IMG/VR virus record: IMGVR_UViG_3300022927_000051
Coordinates: 1-37,791 of that record
Length of the DNA stretch: 37,791 bases
From: a virus
Strand: one strand, 5' to 3'
The notes beneath the pieces are model-generated. The model was not told the DNA's origin, did not search any database, and saw only the letters and a list, made by a program, of their open reading frames with translations. The stretch's first letter is position 1, and every line of letters begins with the position of its first letter. Shown piece by piece: positions 14,988 to 22,674 of the stretch. The translations under genes were made by a program, and so were the position numbers.

Positions 14988-16745
14988 TTACCAGAAGAAA
15001 TTGCCACCACCTGACATACCTAGTGATTTCGCATAACGAGGCAATCTACATGCCCAATAAGCCGCGGAAGTTTTGTCAGTTTGAGTTGAACACTTGTGTC
15101 TAGCGGCAAATGACTTTCTTGCTTCAGGATTATCAATCTTTGCTTTGAGACCAGTAGTGTCGCCGAATGTTACTTTTTTGATGTTGCCTGTGCTTGGATC
15201 TTTTACATAAACATAAAACTTTTTAGGACCACCACGTTTTGGTTTATTGAGTTCTTTACTCTCTTCACCTTCTTTCTCTTCTTCGATCATAGGACAATCG
15301 AGTGGTACCCATTCTTCATTATATTGTGCAAATTCACCGATGTCAGTATTTAAAATACTTTTATCATAGTCTGCAAATTCAAGTCCAGATTTTCGTGCTT
15401 CATTAAATAATTTAAAATAATTAACACTGCCAACACGGAACACATTTTCTATTAGCGGCACTTCATTGTCTTTGTGATATTCAAGTGCTTCTTCGATCTG
15501 TGTTCTTTGATGATTTGCTAATGCAACATTCAGTGTTTGGAATACGTCTTTTTCTTCTGATATCTCATTCTTGAGATGTACATATTCTTTTTTGATTTCG
15601 TTGAGAGAGAGTCCATAACGCTCACTCTTTTTAATTAGATTTTTTTCAACTGATTCTGTAATGTTTTCCATGTCAATCTGTGTGAGCATTTCATTGATTA
15701 TTTCAAGATATTCGAAATCTTGCTCAATGGAGTTCTTCAGATTTTTTCTTTGTTGAAAACTACGAAGTCTATCTTTCTCTGCCGATCTTACTTTCGGCAA
15801 TAGCCGTTTTGCAATTTTTGTAATTGCGTCTTTTTTCTTTTCAAGTCTTCTATCGATTGCAATCTTAGATGAAGTTGACAGCGATTTATAATCTTTGCCT
15901 TGTGCGCCCATCATTCTCTTACGAAGAAGTTCTCTAGCTTTTCTCTTTGATCGGACCTTTAATTTATCATTCGATGCAAGTCTGCGCATGGCTCTCATTC
16001 TACCACGCTTGATCTTTGACTTGATTCTGCGCATTGCTATCTTCTTGCGCATACGCTGTTGAATATTCAATACTTCTTGCAATGAAAGGTCTTCAGTAAT
16101 ACCCATTTGTGTACGAACAATTTCGTACATCTCTTTCGCGTCTCTATCCGTTAGCTTACGTGGAAGTCCACTCTTAAATTCTTTGTATTTGCCTGCGACT
16201 GCTAATGCTCTTAACTTAGATGCGCTCATTCCTGATACGTCATCGGCATCTGGATCACGCTCACCAGCACTTACTATTTCGATGCTGTTGAATGTGTAAT
16301 CTTTGCCGTTGTAATCGTTTAACAGTTTTTTGAACGCGGAGACTCTATCACTGCCCACAACAACCACAACATCTTTGAATTTGTTGTCGAGTGTTTTGAG
16401 GACTTCGATGATAGTTCTAGCAGGAGACTTTACGACAATGTTGCCGAACGCTTTCTTTGCGAACTTGACCTTCTGGTCGTATGATAGTGGATTCTTTTTC
16501 TTGTCTTGCGAGTGTGATACGTATAGCTGTGGAGTTGCTTTACGTGATTTGGCTTCTTTGTTGATCTTGTCTACTAACTTTTGGTGTCCCGATGTGATCG
16601 GATTCATTCGACCAAAAGATAGAACCACGACAGACCCACGCTCTTCGGATAGTTCATTTAGCTCATCAACAAGAGAATTTTCCGCCGCCGCGGTTCGCCC
16701 GATTCCCTCATCATTATTGCTAGGAGTGTTTTCTTCTTTTTTCAT
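14988..16745 (-). CDS. Cytidylyltransferase-like domain fused to head-type basic domain, 585 residues
   Basis: It has three regions. Residues 36-215 are a nucleotidyltransferase of the HxGH superfamily: RMNPITSGH at 46-54 is the nucleotide-binding loop, VVGSDR at 129-134, and SGMSASKLR at 171-179 is the ISxTxxR-like motif. This class makes NAD, CDP-sugars or phosphopantetheine-type products. Residues 225-330 are extremely Arg/Lys-rich. Residues 500-585 form a conserved marine-phage module (RKSFAARHKCS, DKTSAAYWACRLPR). Possible prohead-protease sites ITE-D and LQE-V (218, 224) separate the first two. A late promoter lies 77-84 bases upstream. The fused catalytic domain may be carried in the head. 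Confidence 0.75.
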   Translation of the reverse strand: MKKEENTPSNNDEGIGRTAAAENSLVDELNELSEERGSVVVLSFGRMNPITSGHQKLVDKINKEAKSRKATPQLYVSHSQDKKKNPLSYDQKVKFAKKAFGNIVVKSPARTIIEVLKTLDNKFKDVVVVVGSDRVSAFKKLLNDYNGKDYTFNSIEIVSAGERDPDADDVSGMSASKLRALAVAGKYKEFKSGLPRKLTDRDAKEMYEIVRTQMGITEDLSLQEVLNIQQRMRKKIAMRRIKSKIKRGRMRAMRRLASNDKLKVRSKRKARELLRKRMMGAQGKDYKSLSTSSKIAIDRRLEKKKDAITKIAKRLLPKVRSAEKDRLRSFQQRKNLKNSIEQDFEYLEIINEMLTQIDMENITESVEKNLIKKSERYGLSLNEIKKEYVHLKNEISEEKDVFQTLNVALANHQRTQIEEALEYHKDNEVPLIENVFRVGSVNYFKLFNEARKSGLEFADYDKSILNTDIGEFAQYNEEWVPLDCPMIEEEKEGEESKELNKPKRGGPKKFYVYVKDPSTGNIKKVTFGDTTGLKAKIDNPEARKSFAARHKCSTQTDKTSAAYWACRLPRYAKSLGMSGGGNFFW

Positions 16746-16763
16746 ATGGAGATTGCCTTAGCC

Positions 16764-16805
16764 TTATCCTTTGAGCGCAGGTCTGCCGTAGCCTAAACTG
16801 CACAT
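16764..16805 (-). CDS. Possible 13-residue leader peptide
   Basis: A complete ATG-to-TAA reading frame, MCSLGYGRPALKG, lies in the leader between the late promoter and the 585-residue gene, ending 19 bases before that gene's ATG. No clear Shine-Dalgarno precedes it, so translation is uncertain. It may be chance, or a leader peptide affecting the downstream gene. Confidence 0.25.
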   Translation of the reverse strand: MCSLGYGRPALKG

Positions 16806-16821
16806 TAATGGTTTAACGTTA

Positions 16822-16829
16822 TATTTATA
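16822..16829 (-). promoter_or_regulatory. T4-type late promoter (TATAAATA)
   Basis: An exact TATAAATA box on the minus strand between the sulfotransferase stop and the 585-residue fusion gene. It would give a leader of about 70 bases. Confidence 0.65.
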
Positions 16830-16834
16830 AAATT

Positions 16835-17683
16835 TTACGGTGCAACCTTGTGTTGCATGTATTCTTCATGTGTTGTTATCATCTTGTAACCAAGCCGTCT
16901 GAATACTGGCGTGGTCAACACTTCATTATATTTCTGTATTTGTTTCCAACTAAACTTTCTAATTTCTATCTTAGTGTATTTAGCGTGCCTCGTAGAGTCC
17001 CACTTAGCAGACTGTGAAACTCTATCTGGTATTAATAGCTCTTTTTTTAAAGGAAAATTGAATTGCTCAGATATTTCATCCATATGCCTCTGAGTATCTT
17101 CCTTCGACTGTATCAACTGCTCATACATTATTCTTTTATGATTCAGTGCTGGTTTACGTTTGAATACGCTGAACCAATATAATGTATGCTCTCTATATAG
17201 TTCACACAACCGCAATGTATTTAATGCTTGTTTTTTATCATTGAAAAAGACAAACTCATTGTCTTGATCTTCGCGTCTTGCGATAACCCATTTATATGTA
17301 TTTAGTATATCTACGGATTTATTCGTAACACTCTCAAGCCACGAGTAAGGATGCTTGTGTATCCAAATGTAATTTTTAGATGTGATCGCAGGATTATCCA
17401 CGTCCAATAGTTTGCTACCAGCTGGCGCTCGTGTCGAGTCCGTTTGCTGTCTTTCTATCTCAGGTCTATATAAGCCTTTCTCATTCTTCTGTGCAATCTT
17501 CAGGTCTTCTGGATCAACATCATAAGCATGTTTCCATATACCATTAAGCTGGCGTTGATGCCACATATTAATTATGCCCACTGATCTTTTTTGTTCACAA
17601 TTATCTTTTAATAATTGTTCAAGAAAATTAGTGCCTGATCTCTGTAGTCCAAGAATTTGGAAGTTATGTTCATGCTTCGCCAT
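16835..17683 (-). CDS. Sulfotransferase-like protein, 282 residues
   Basis: The P-loop-like 5'-phosphosulfate-binding motif is close to the N-terminus (LGLQRSGTNFLEQLL). A strand/helix typical of the 3'-phosphate-binding region follows (WIHKHPYSWLESV). These are hallmarks of PAPS-dependent sulfotransferases, which sulfate carbohydrates or proteins. It lies just downstream of the ligase-like gene, inside the late head block, so it may modify virion components or the host surface. Length is normal for the family. A second, divergent member lies at 31969-32712. Confidence 0.78.
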   Translation of the reverse strand: MAKHEHNFQILGLQRSGTNFLEQLLKDNCEQKRSVGIINMWHQRQLNGIWKHAYDVDPEDLKIAQKNEKGLYRPEIERQQTDSTRAPAGSKLLDVDNPAITSKNYIWIHKHPYSWLESVTNKSVDILNTYKWVIARREDQDNEFVFFNDKKQALNTLRLCELYREHTLYWFSVFKRKPALNHKRIMYEQLIQSKEDTQRHMDEISEQFNFPLKKELLIPDRVSQSAKWDSTRHAKYTKIEIRKFSWKQIQKYNEVLTTPVFRRLGYKMITTHEEYMQHKVAP

Positions 17684-17686
17684 GCA

Positions 17687-18916
17687 CTATCTTTGCCATC
17701 CTTTAATTACATCTGGAGAAAAGTTAGCACGAGAGAATTCCATGCGATCAATAATTTTAACTGCTCCGTCTGACATGTGATCAATAGCAACAAAGCCTTC
17801 TTGATTCGTTACCTTAAATCCTTGCTTTGTTCTCAAGAATGTTCCTAGCGCAGTTGCTTGGTTCATCTTGTCTACAATCATTTGTTTCGCATCAACGAGT
17901 AAATTCATCAGCATGAATAGATTCTGAAAGTCGGCCGAGTTGTGTCGTGTGAACACACTCATGACATCTTTTCTTTTCTGTGTCCACTCATCTTTAGACT
18001 TCTGTGTTTTCTTTTTGTCGATTTCTTTTTGATAGAAACTATGAATGTTATCGAACATGCCTTTCATATGAGTACGTGGATTAATTCGCTTGCCTTGCTT
18101 GATCAATGAATTATTGTATGCTTTTACTCTGATCAATAGTTCATTGTTATCTTTGAAAGCATTCAACAATGACGCTGGTACTTTTCTAAATGTTCTACCA
18201 GCATCTGATAGCAGTGATGTGATAGCATCTGTTTCTGCTTTTGTGAAGGTAGCGTTTCCTGTTTCGTCACGGTATGTCGCATCGGTTTGCCATATAGAAC
18301 TACTCGCATTGAACTTCGATACTATGCTCTTGCCAAAAGAAGCAGACATAGATTCAAGACTATTACCGGTATAAGTAGTATGCCAAACCACTCCAATCTT
18401 AGCTCTTGCGATTTGTTTGCCAAGACTACTGTTAGTAGGAATAGCATAAACGATAGTATTAGGTTGGAAAGTATAATAAGATTGCCCATCAATGGTCTCC
18501 GTAGCTACATCTCCTTTCGTGAACATTAGATCGCCTTGATATACACCAGACTTAATACCTAACTTCGAAAACTCACTCAGTGCTATCAATAGCTTTTTCT
18601 GTAAGTCGCCTGACGTATCTGCTTTTACATCAGCAGGAGTCTTATAAACCTTTGGATTTTTGTTAAAAACGCCTTTCTTCGCGACAAAAAACTTGCCGTC
18701 ACTTGGATCGATGCCCACAAACACAGCAGGCGCACCATCCCATTTCACAGTTCGAGATATCTTGCTTTTATTATGTCCAGCCAGCATGTCTCTAAGATCA
18801 CGCAGAAAGTTAATTGCTTTTCGTGTGCCATCGACACCTTCGTTGAAGATCAAATCCTCAACGTGTTCCATATGAGTATTTTTTTGTTCAATAAGAAACT
18901 GATTAAAATTTTTCAT
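17687..18916 (-). CDS. DUF6267-type protein with ligase-like nucleotidyltransferase motifs and capsid-targeting-like leader
   Basis: A 409-residue protein of a marine T4-like family I know as DUF6267. By eye I see the ordered motifs of the DNA/RNA ligase superfamily: VKWDGAP with candidate adenylated lysine K58 (motif I), VAKKGVF at 78-84 (K/RxxG-like), VYQGD at 125-129 (motif III-like), QEGFVAI at 372-378 (motif IV) and AVKIID at 385-390 (motif V, K387). The large gap before motif IV holds a helical insertion. The N-terminus MKNFNQFLIE resembles the T4 capsid-targeting leader with an LxE cleavage site. It starts at TAATG overlap with the upstream putative nuclease. Enzymatic activity is inferred, not shown. 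Confidence 0.7.
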   Translation of the reverse strand: MKNFNQFLIEQKNTHMEHVEDLIFNEGVDGTRKAINFLRDLRDMLAGHNKSKISRTVKWDGAPAVFVGIDPSDGKFFVAKKGVFNKNPKVYKTPADVKADTSGDLQKKLLIALSEFSKLGIKSGVYQGDLMFTKGDVATETIDGQSYYTFQPNTIVYAIPTNSSLGKQIARAKIGVVWHTTYTGNSLESMSASFGKSIVSKFNASSSIWQTDATYRDETGNATFTKAETDAITSLLSDAGRTFRKVPASLLNAFKDNNELLIRVKAYNNSLIKQGKRINPRTHMKGMFDNIHSFYQKEIDKKKTQKSKDEWTQKRKDVMSVFTRHNSADFQNLFMLMNLLVDAKQMIVDKMNQATALGTFLRTKQGFKVTNQEGFVAIDHMSDGAVKIIDRMEFSRANFSPDVIKGWQR

Positions 18917-20283
18917 TAATATTTCAACTCGTAATTTACTAGACCTTGTTTAGCATCAATGTCATTGATCGCCGCTTTACTTCCAATGAAAGATGTCTTC
19001 GCATTACCAGACAGTAAAAGTTTAAAGTAAACTTCGCCTTTCTTCCATTTATTTAGGTCTAAATTTGCTTGATAAAAATTCTTGCCTGCAAGGATATTAG
19101 CAACGATGTCTTGTGATACAGAATCTTCATTTAGTCTTCTTGCGATTTCACGATTGAATGCAGAGGTGACTGATAATGGCAGTGCGTCTTTTACATTCTG
19201 CGGTATATCTGGATGCTTTGCAATCGCTGATATTACTTTCAATGTAGGCGCAGAAAAATCTGTCAGATTTCCTTTCAGTGAACCTTGACGTATCTCAGTG
19301 TACACTGCATATGGATCATTTACCTGTGACTGCTTCAGTCCTAAAATCTTTCTCACGCCGTATTCATATACAATGTCTTTTGATCCTTGCTTTGCATCGA
19401 GTTTCGCTTTTGTGATATTTGCTTTCTTTGCAGAATCAACTAAATCTTTAATCACGCTTGCGGGTAGATTTGTTTTGTTGATTACTTTCGGCAAGAAGTT
19501 GGTGAAGATAGACGCTTTAGCGCCTACTCCTGCTTTTGAAGAAATAGGAACAAGTGTGCCATCGTCCAACATTACAGCAGAGTCAACACCAGAGAAGGAA
19601 GGATCATCGGGTACAATAAACTTTTTTGCTTTTCCCTTGAATGGATTTTGCGATATCAGTGAAGATTTATTCTTGAGTGCGACAGCACCAATGATGATTT
19701 CACCGAGATATTTTCCAAGTTCATTTATCTCAGAGTCTTGAAATGACTTGTCTTGCCAATCGAAGTTTTTCAGTGATGTACTAGCAAACCATTCATCGAC
19801 AGCATCAACAATATGATTGCCGACTTTATTCGAACTTTTCATGTAAGATATAACAGATGTTCTAAGTGTTTTGAGGTCGCTGAAAGTTTTACACGATACA
19901 CCTTCTTGACCATTGATTGTCAATTTTTCGGAAGTGCCTTTCAGGATTAAATTGCTTGCTTGAATGCCTAGGTTCTCAGTCGCGCCCTTTGCGCCAGAGT
20001 ATTGCATACCAAGTTTGCCAGCATTGATATTGGAACTAGACGAAACGGAAGTAGCATAATAGACTACACCCGCTTTCTTATTGCCAGTCTTTTCTTTAAA
20101 ATAAAAGATAGCACCAGTTTTCTTCTTAGTGCCAATCTCATCAATGATCTTGTCAACATTTCCGACCAATGTCATGACATCTCTACTGAACTCGAATCCC
20201 GTATAGATGTATTCTTTATTGGTCTTTAAATGCTTAATAGCCTTACCGACATGTGCAGTAGGATGTGTTAGACCTCTGGCCAT
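18916..20283 (-). CDS. Putative PD-(D/E)XK-like nuclease, 455 residues
   Basis: A large protein without a family I can name. Residues 190-262 have the look of a restriction-fold active site: LGEIIIGAVAL (E195, first helix), VDSAVMLDD (D234), a hairpin, and LVPISSKAGVGAKAS (S248-x-K250, followed by the helix usual after the lysine). The rest is lysine/serine-rich. It is the first gene after the late promoter at 20312-20319 and is translationally coupled to the ligase-like gene by TAATG. Nuclease activity is a hypothesis. It may equally be a structural protein with a degenerate fold. Confidence 0.5.
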   Translation of the reverse strand: MARGLTHPTAHVGKAIKHLKTNKEYIYTGFEFSRDVMTLVGNVDKIIDEIGTKKKTGAIFYFKEKTGNKKAGVVYYATSVSSSSNINAGKLGMQYSGAKGATENLGIQASNLILKGTSEKLTINGQEGVSCKTFSDLKTLRTSVISYMKSSNKVGNHIVDAVDEWFASTSLKNFDWQDKSFQDSEINELGKYLGEIIIGAVALKNKSSLISQNPFKGKAKKFIVPDDPSFSGVDSAVMLDDGTLVPISSKAGVGAKASIFTNFLPKVINKTNLPASVIKDLVDSAKKANITKAKLDAKQGSKDIVYEYGVRKILGLKQSQVNDPYAVYTEIRQGSLKGNLTDFSAPTLKVISAIAKHPDIPQNVKDALPLSVTSAFNREIARRLNEDSVSQDIVANILAGKNFYQANLDLNKWKKGEVYFKLLLSGNAKTSFIGSKAAINDIDAKQGLVNYELKY

Positions 20284-20311
20284 GTTAATACTCCGAATTA
20301 AGTTATCGAAG

Positions 20312-20319
20312 TATTTATA
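20312..20319 (-). promoter_or_regulatory. T4-type late promoter (TATAAATA)
   Basis: An exact TATAAATA box in the 37-base gap before the 455-residue gene. Initiation about 20 bases before its ATG is expected. It would drive the putative nuclease, the ligase-like gene and the sulfotransferase as one late unit. Confidence 0.7.
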
Positions 20320-20320
20320 T

Positions 20321-20902
20321 CTATGCTACAGAGAACCAACCAGGAACATCGCGATTTTTCCATGTCATAGAGAAACGCTCTTGCTTTGTTTGATAGTATG
20401 CGCGATAAGACTCGACAACATCATCCTGCATACACTCAGGATTAGACTTCATTGCGAGTGGCATTTTAGTCAAAGGACCGTGCGGTATATTGCGGGGTGG
20501 TGTACGCAGAGGCCAGAGAACTTTCTCAGCACCATGAATCTTGCCATACCGATGTGTGTATTCTTGACAGAGCGCGAACATATGCTCCCAGTGCCAACGA
20601 TAGTTTGACTCTGTTTCCATAGTCCACACTGTACAGGGATGACCCATATGTACTGCTTTGTACAGTATCATTTCCATTTCGAGATCATCAATACCTTCGA
20701 ACAGGTCCCAATACTTGACCATGCGCTTACCAGATTTTGATGGGCGCATCTCAAGTTTGCCGTCAAGCATACGATGCGCAGTCGATAACATCTGACCAGA
20801 CTCTGTAGGCATTTTGACTACATGTTTGTCACACTGCGATTTAGCAGAGGCGACAGGACAAGGATAGTCATTGTCGCCGTGTTCTAGTGGAAATACGTTC
20901 AT
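20321..20902 (-). CDS. Conserved phage protein, distant resemblance to pyrimidine-dimer glycosylase, 193 residues
   Basis: Conserved landmarks are SAKSQCDKHVVKMPTESGQML, HPCTVWTMETESNYRWHWEH and EYTHRYGKIHG, quoted as short signatures. This arrangement is widespread in marine phages. The pattern of a basic DKHVVKM helix with a following glutamate recalls the N-terminal catalytic region of T4 DenV-type enzymes, but the similarity is weak and I do not claim the activity. The start overlaps the upstream membrane-protein stop by ATGA (20899-20902). Confidence 0.7.
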   Translation of the reverse strand: MNVFPLEHGDNDYPCPVASAKSQCDKHVVKMPTESGQMLSTAHRMLDGKLEMRPSKSGKRMVKYWDLFEGIDDLEMEMILYKAVHMGHPCTVWTMETESNYRWHWEHMFALCQEYTHRYGKIHGAEKVLWPLRTPPRNIPHGPLTKMPLAMKSNPECMQDDVVESYRAYYQTKQERFSMTWKNRDVPGWFSVA

Positions 20903-21207
20903 GCCATTTCTCTCAATATTGTAGTCGCTATCATAAAACCTGAAACAGCATTGAGCATGATAAGCGCCCTATCTTTCCATATTATTGATACCCATGTCCA
21001 TAGAATAATGCCTATGAAGCCGATTGTCAAGTCATACATACGATATTCTGGACCTGCCGCTCTCATTGCTAATGATGTGAGAATAGTCAGAGAAGCAATC
21101 CACTTTAGATACCAGTCGAAGTCTTCTGGATACCATTTACGATCAGGCTTAGTTCGACCGTCTGCGCGAACCATTGGATCGCCACGGCCTTCTTTAGGCG
21201 GGGTCAT
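20899..21207 (-). CDS. Small polytopic membrane protein, DUF6552-like, 102 residues
   Basis: After a charged N-terminal 35 residues come WYLKWIASLTILTSLAM, YDLTIGFIGIILWTWVSI and LIMLNAVSGFMIATTIL, three hydrophobic segments with tryptophans at the boundaries. The pattern DWYLKW...YD...G...W...W.DRAL resembles a small membrane family common in marine phages (DUF6552). Coupled by ATGA overlaps to both neighbours. Unknown function. Confidence 0.72.
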   Translation of the reverse strand: MTPPKEGRGDPMVRADGRTKPDRKWYPEDFDWYLKWIASLTILTSLAMRAAGPEYRMYDLTIGFIGIILWTWVSIIWKDRALIMLNAVSGFMIATTILREMA

Positions 21208-21380
21208 AACAATAAACTCACAAAAAAGAATAACAAGATAATGAACAGCAATCCAATACCAAGTAATTTAAAGATAAAGCCAGCAAATTCCCATAAGAAC
21301 CAGACGATAGCGCCTAGTATGATTATGGGAATCATTATATTGGCTAGGACATAGAGACCAAAGAAGAATTCAAGAATCAT
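21204..21380 (-). CDS. Very hydrophobic 58-residue membrane peptide
   Basis: Nearly the whole peptide is hydrophobic, with two predicted membrane helices (LYVLANIMIPIIILGAIVWF and GIGLLFIILLFFFVSLLL). Its stop overlaps the next ATG by ATGA at 21204-21207, supporting translation, though the upstream Shine-Dalgarno is weak. Its size and topology would also suit a holin, but nothing specific supports that. Confidence 0.6.
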   Translation of the reverse strand: MILEFFFGLYVLANIMIPIIILGAIVWFLWEFAGFIFKLLGIGLLFIILLFFFVSLLL

Positions 21381-21397
21381 AATATAATTTCGCTCAA

Positions 21398-21763
21398 TTA
21401 AAAACTACAGTCAGCAATCATCCGACAAGCAACACTATTTCCAGAACCACACTGGTAGATCAGAGAATCTTGTCGGCGTTCACACGCACGAATCTGTTCG
21501 ATCTCTGCCTGAATGCGAGTGCTATATCCATCGCGAACACCTTCGAGATAACGAGTACCGTAACCACGAGGAATATAAACAGGAGCTGGTGACCCATAAG
21601 AGCCATGCGCGCCATGATGACGATGATTCTGAATCAACTCTTGACCCAGAAGAGTGCCAGCAATGCCGATCAGAATGCCTTGCTCTTTATCGCCCCATGC
21701 TGAAGCATTGACAGACACACCCAGCGCCAGCGCGGCAACAACAGCAGTTAAGTACTTTTTCAT
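21398..21763 (-). CDS. Secreted periplasmic protein with cysteines, 121 residues
   Basis: A classical signal peptide (MKKYLTAVVAALALG... ending VNASA, cut before WGDKEQ) is followed by a glycine-rich hydrophobic stretch (GILIGIAGTLLGQEL), a histidine-rich turn and four cysteines in the C-terminal third (probably disulfide-bonded). The Shine-Dalgarno is strong (TAGGAGTTTCC). A near-consensus sigma70 promoter lies just upstream, so it is probably an early exported protein acting in the host envelope. Superinfection exclusion or envelope modification is possible but unproven. Confidence 0.75.
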   Translation of the reverse strand: MKKYLTAVVAALALGVSVNASAWGDKEQGILIGIAGTLLGQELIQNHRHHGAHGSYGSPAPVYIPRGYGTRYLEGVRDGYSTRIQAEIEQIRACERRQDSLIYQCGSGNSVACRMIADCSF

Positions 21764-21796
21764 AGGAAACTCCTAAAATTCAACAGAACAATACTA

Positions 21797-21825
21797 ATTT
21801 TACTGTATTTATGCCCCATTGTCAA
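21797..21825 (-). promoter_or_regulatory. Sigma70-type promoter (TTGACA-N17-TAAAAT)
   Basis: The minus strand has an exact TTGACA, a 17-base spacer and TAAAAT about 35 bases before the ATG of the secreted 121-residue protein. Confidence 0.8.
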
Positions 21826-21833
21826 GCATTTTT

Positions 21834-22511
21834 TCATGAAAAATCATCGTAATATTCACTAATTGTTGCTTCATCTGGGTATGGATCAAGCCAGTCGAGA
21901 TTCACCCTACCAAGTTCGCAGAAGAAACTCTTGCCGACTGTATCGCACCAGTCGTATTCGATGTCGAGTTGTCGGCCATCGTACAGTGCGCCTTCAACGA
22001 GTTCACACATGTCTGACTCAACTGCTAGAAATGACATCTTCTGAGGATCAAAATCATCGCCATCAGTTTCAACGAAGATATGACCAAACTGACCTTTCTC
22101 TCCAGAGTGACACATCAGAACAGGAACTGTCACATAGTCCTCAGAGAAACAAGTGTAACGTTCATAACCGATCATAGCGTTAATTTCATAGCGTTCTTCA
22201 TTAGATAAAATCTTTGCATTATGTTCAGGTGCATCAACTTCTTCGACATAGTACCACGAATCACTATAACAACCATAGTTGTGCGACAACTCATCAAACT
22301 CATGCCACGAATTGTTACCATGCTCAGTCATATCAGGAGAATTGTATTGCTCAAGTCCTTCTTCCCAATCGACATCATTGATAAAATCACCTAGTGTCTG
22401 CTCATCGTCATCAGTGTCTTTCCATCGCTCATAGAATTCTTCTGATACTTGACCCATGGTAAACTCACCGCCGTAGCCAGCAAGGGTAACTCTAAAATAA
22501 CGTTTAGACAT
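21834..22511 (-). CDS. Acidic conserved protein, 225 residues
   Basis: A soluble, very acidic protein beginning MSKRYFRVTLAGYGGEFTMG, with many tyrosine, tryptophan and Asp/Glu residues (YGCYSDSWYYVEEVD; DIEYDWCDTVGKSFFC). It resembles unannotated proteins seen in marine phages; I know no function. The ATG at 22511 is chosen because GAGGAG lies 6 bases upstream; the frame extends to a TTG at 22526. It overlaps the 56-residue gene by 8 bases. Confidence 0.7.
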   Translation of the reverse strand: MSKRYFRVTLAGYGGEFTMGQVSEEFYERWKDTDDDEQTLGDFINDVDWEEGLEQYNSPDMTEHGNNSWHEFDELSHNYGCYSDSWYYVEEVDAPEHNAKILSNEERYEINAMIGYERYTCFSEDYVTVPVLMCHSGEKGQFGHIFVETDGDDFDPQKMSFLAVESDMCELVEGALYDGRQLDIEYDWCDTVGKSFFCELGRVNLDWLDPYPDEATISEYYDDFS

Positions 22512-22674
22512 CGATGAACTCCTCAATTAGTTTGCCGCCCCACTCATCAAACTTCTCCATATTCTTTTGAAGAAAAGTTACGAGCCAGAATGTTGTGTCC
22601 CAGACTAAAACGATTGGCATGATTAGTGCCATTTTACCCCAACGAATCACATTCTCTTTGGTAATCTTATTCAT
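22504..22674 (-). CDS. Small membrane-associated protein, 56 residues
   Basis: One hydrophobic helix (MALIMPIVLVWDTTFWLVTFL) preceded by a basic segment and followed by an amphipathic acidic tail. It overlaps dCMP deaminase at its start (22667-22674) and the 225-residue gene at its end (22504-22511), so it is embedded in a coupled operon. Unknown function. Confidence 0.65.
   Translation of the reverse strand: MNKITKENVIRWGKMALIMPIVLVWDTTFWLVTFLQKNMEKFDEWGGKLIEEFIDV

Noticed and set aside
21027-21055. TTGACA-like site with TATTCT inside the DUF6552-like gene
   Set aside because: The -10 match is poor (4 of 6) and the site lies inside a coupled operon; not distinguishable from chance.
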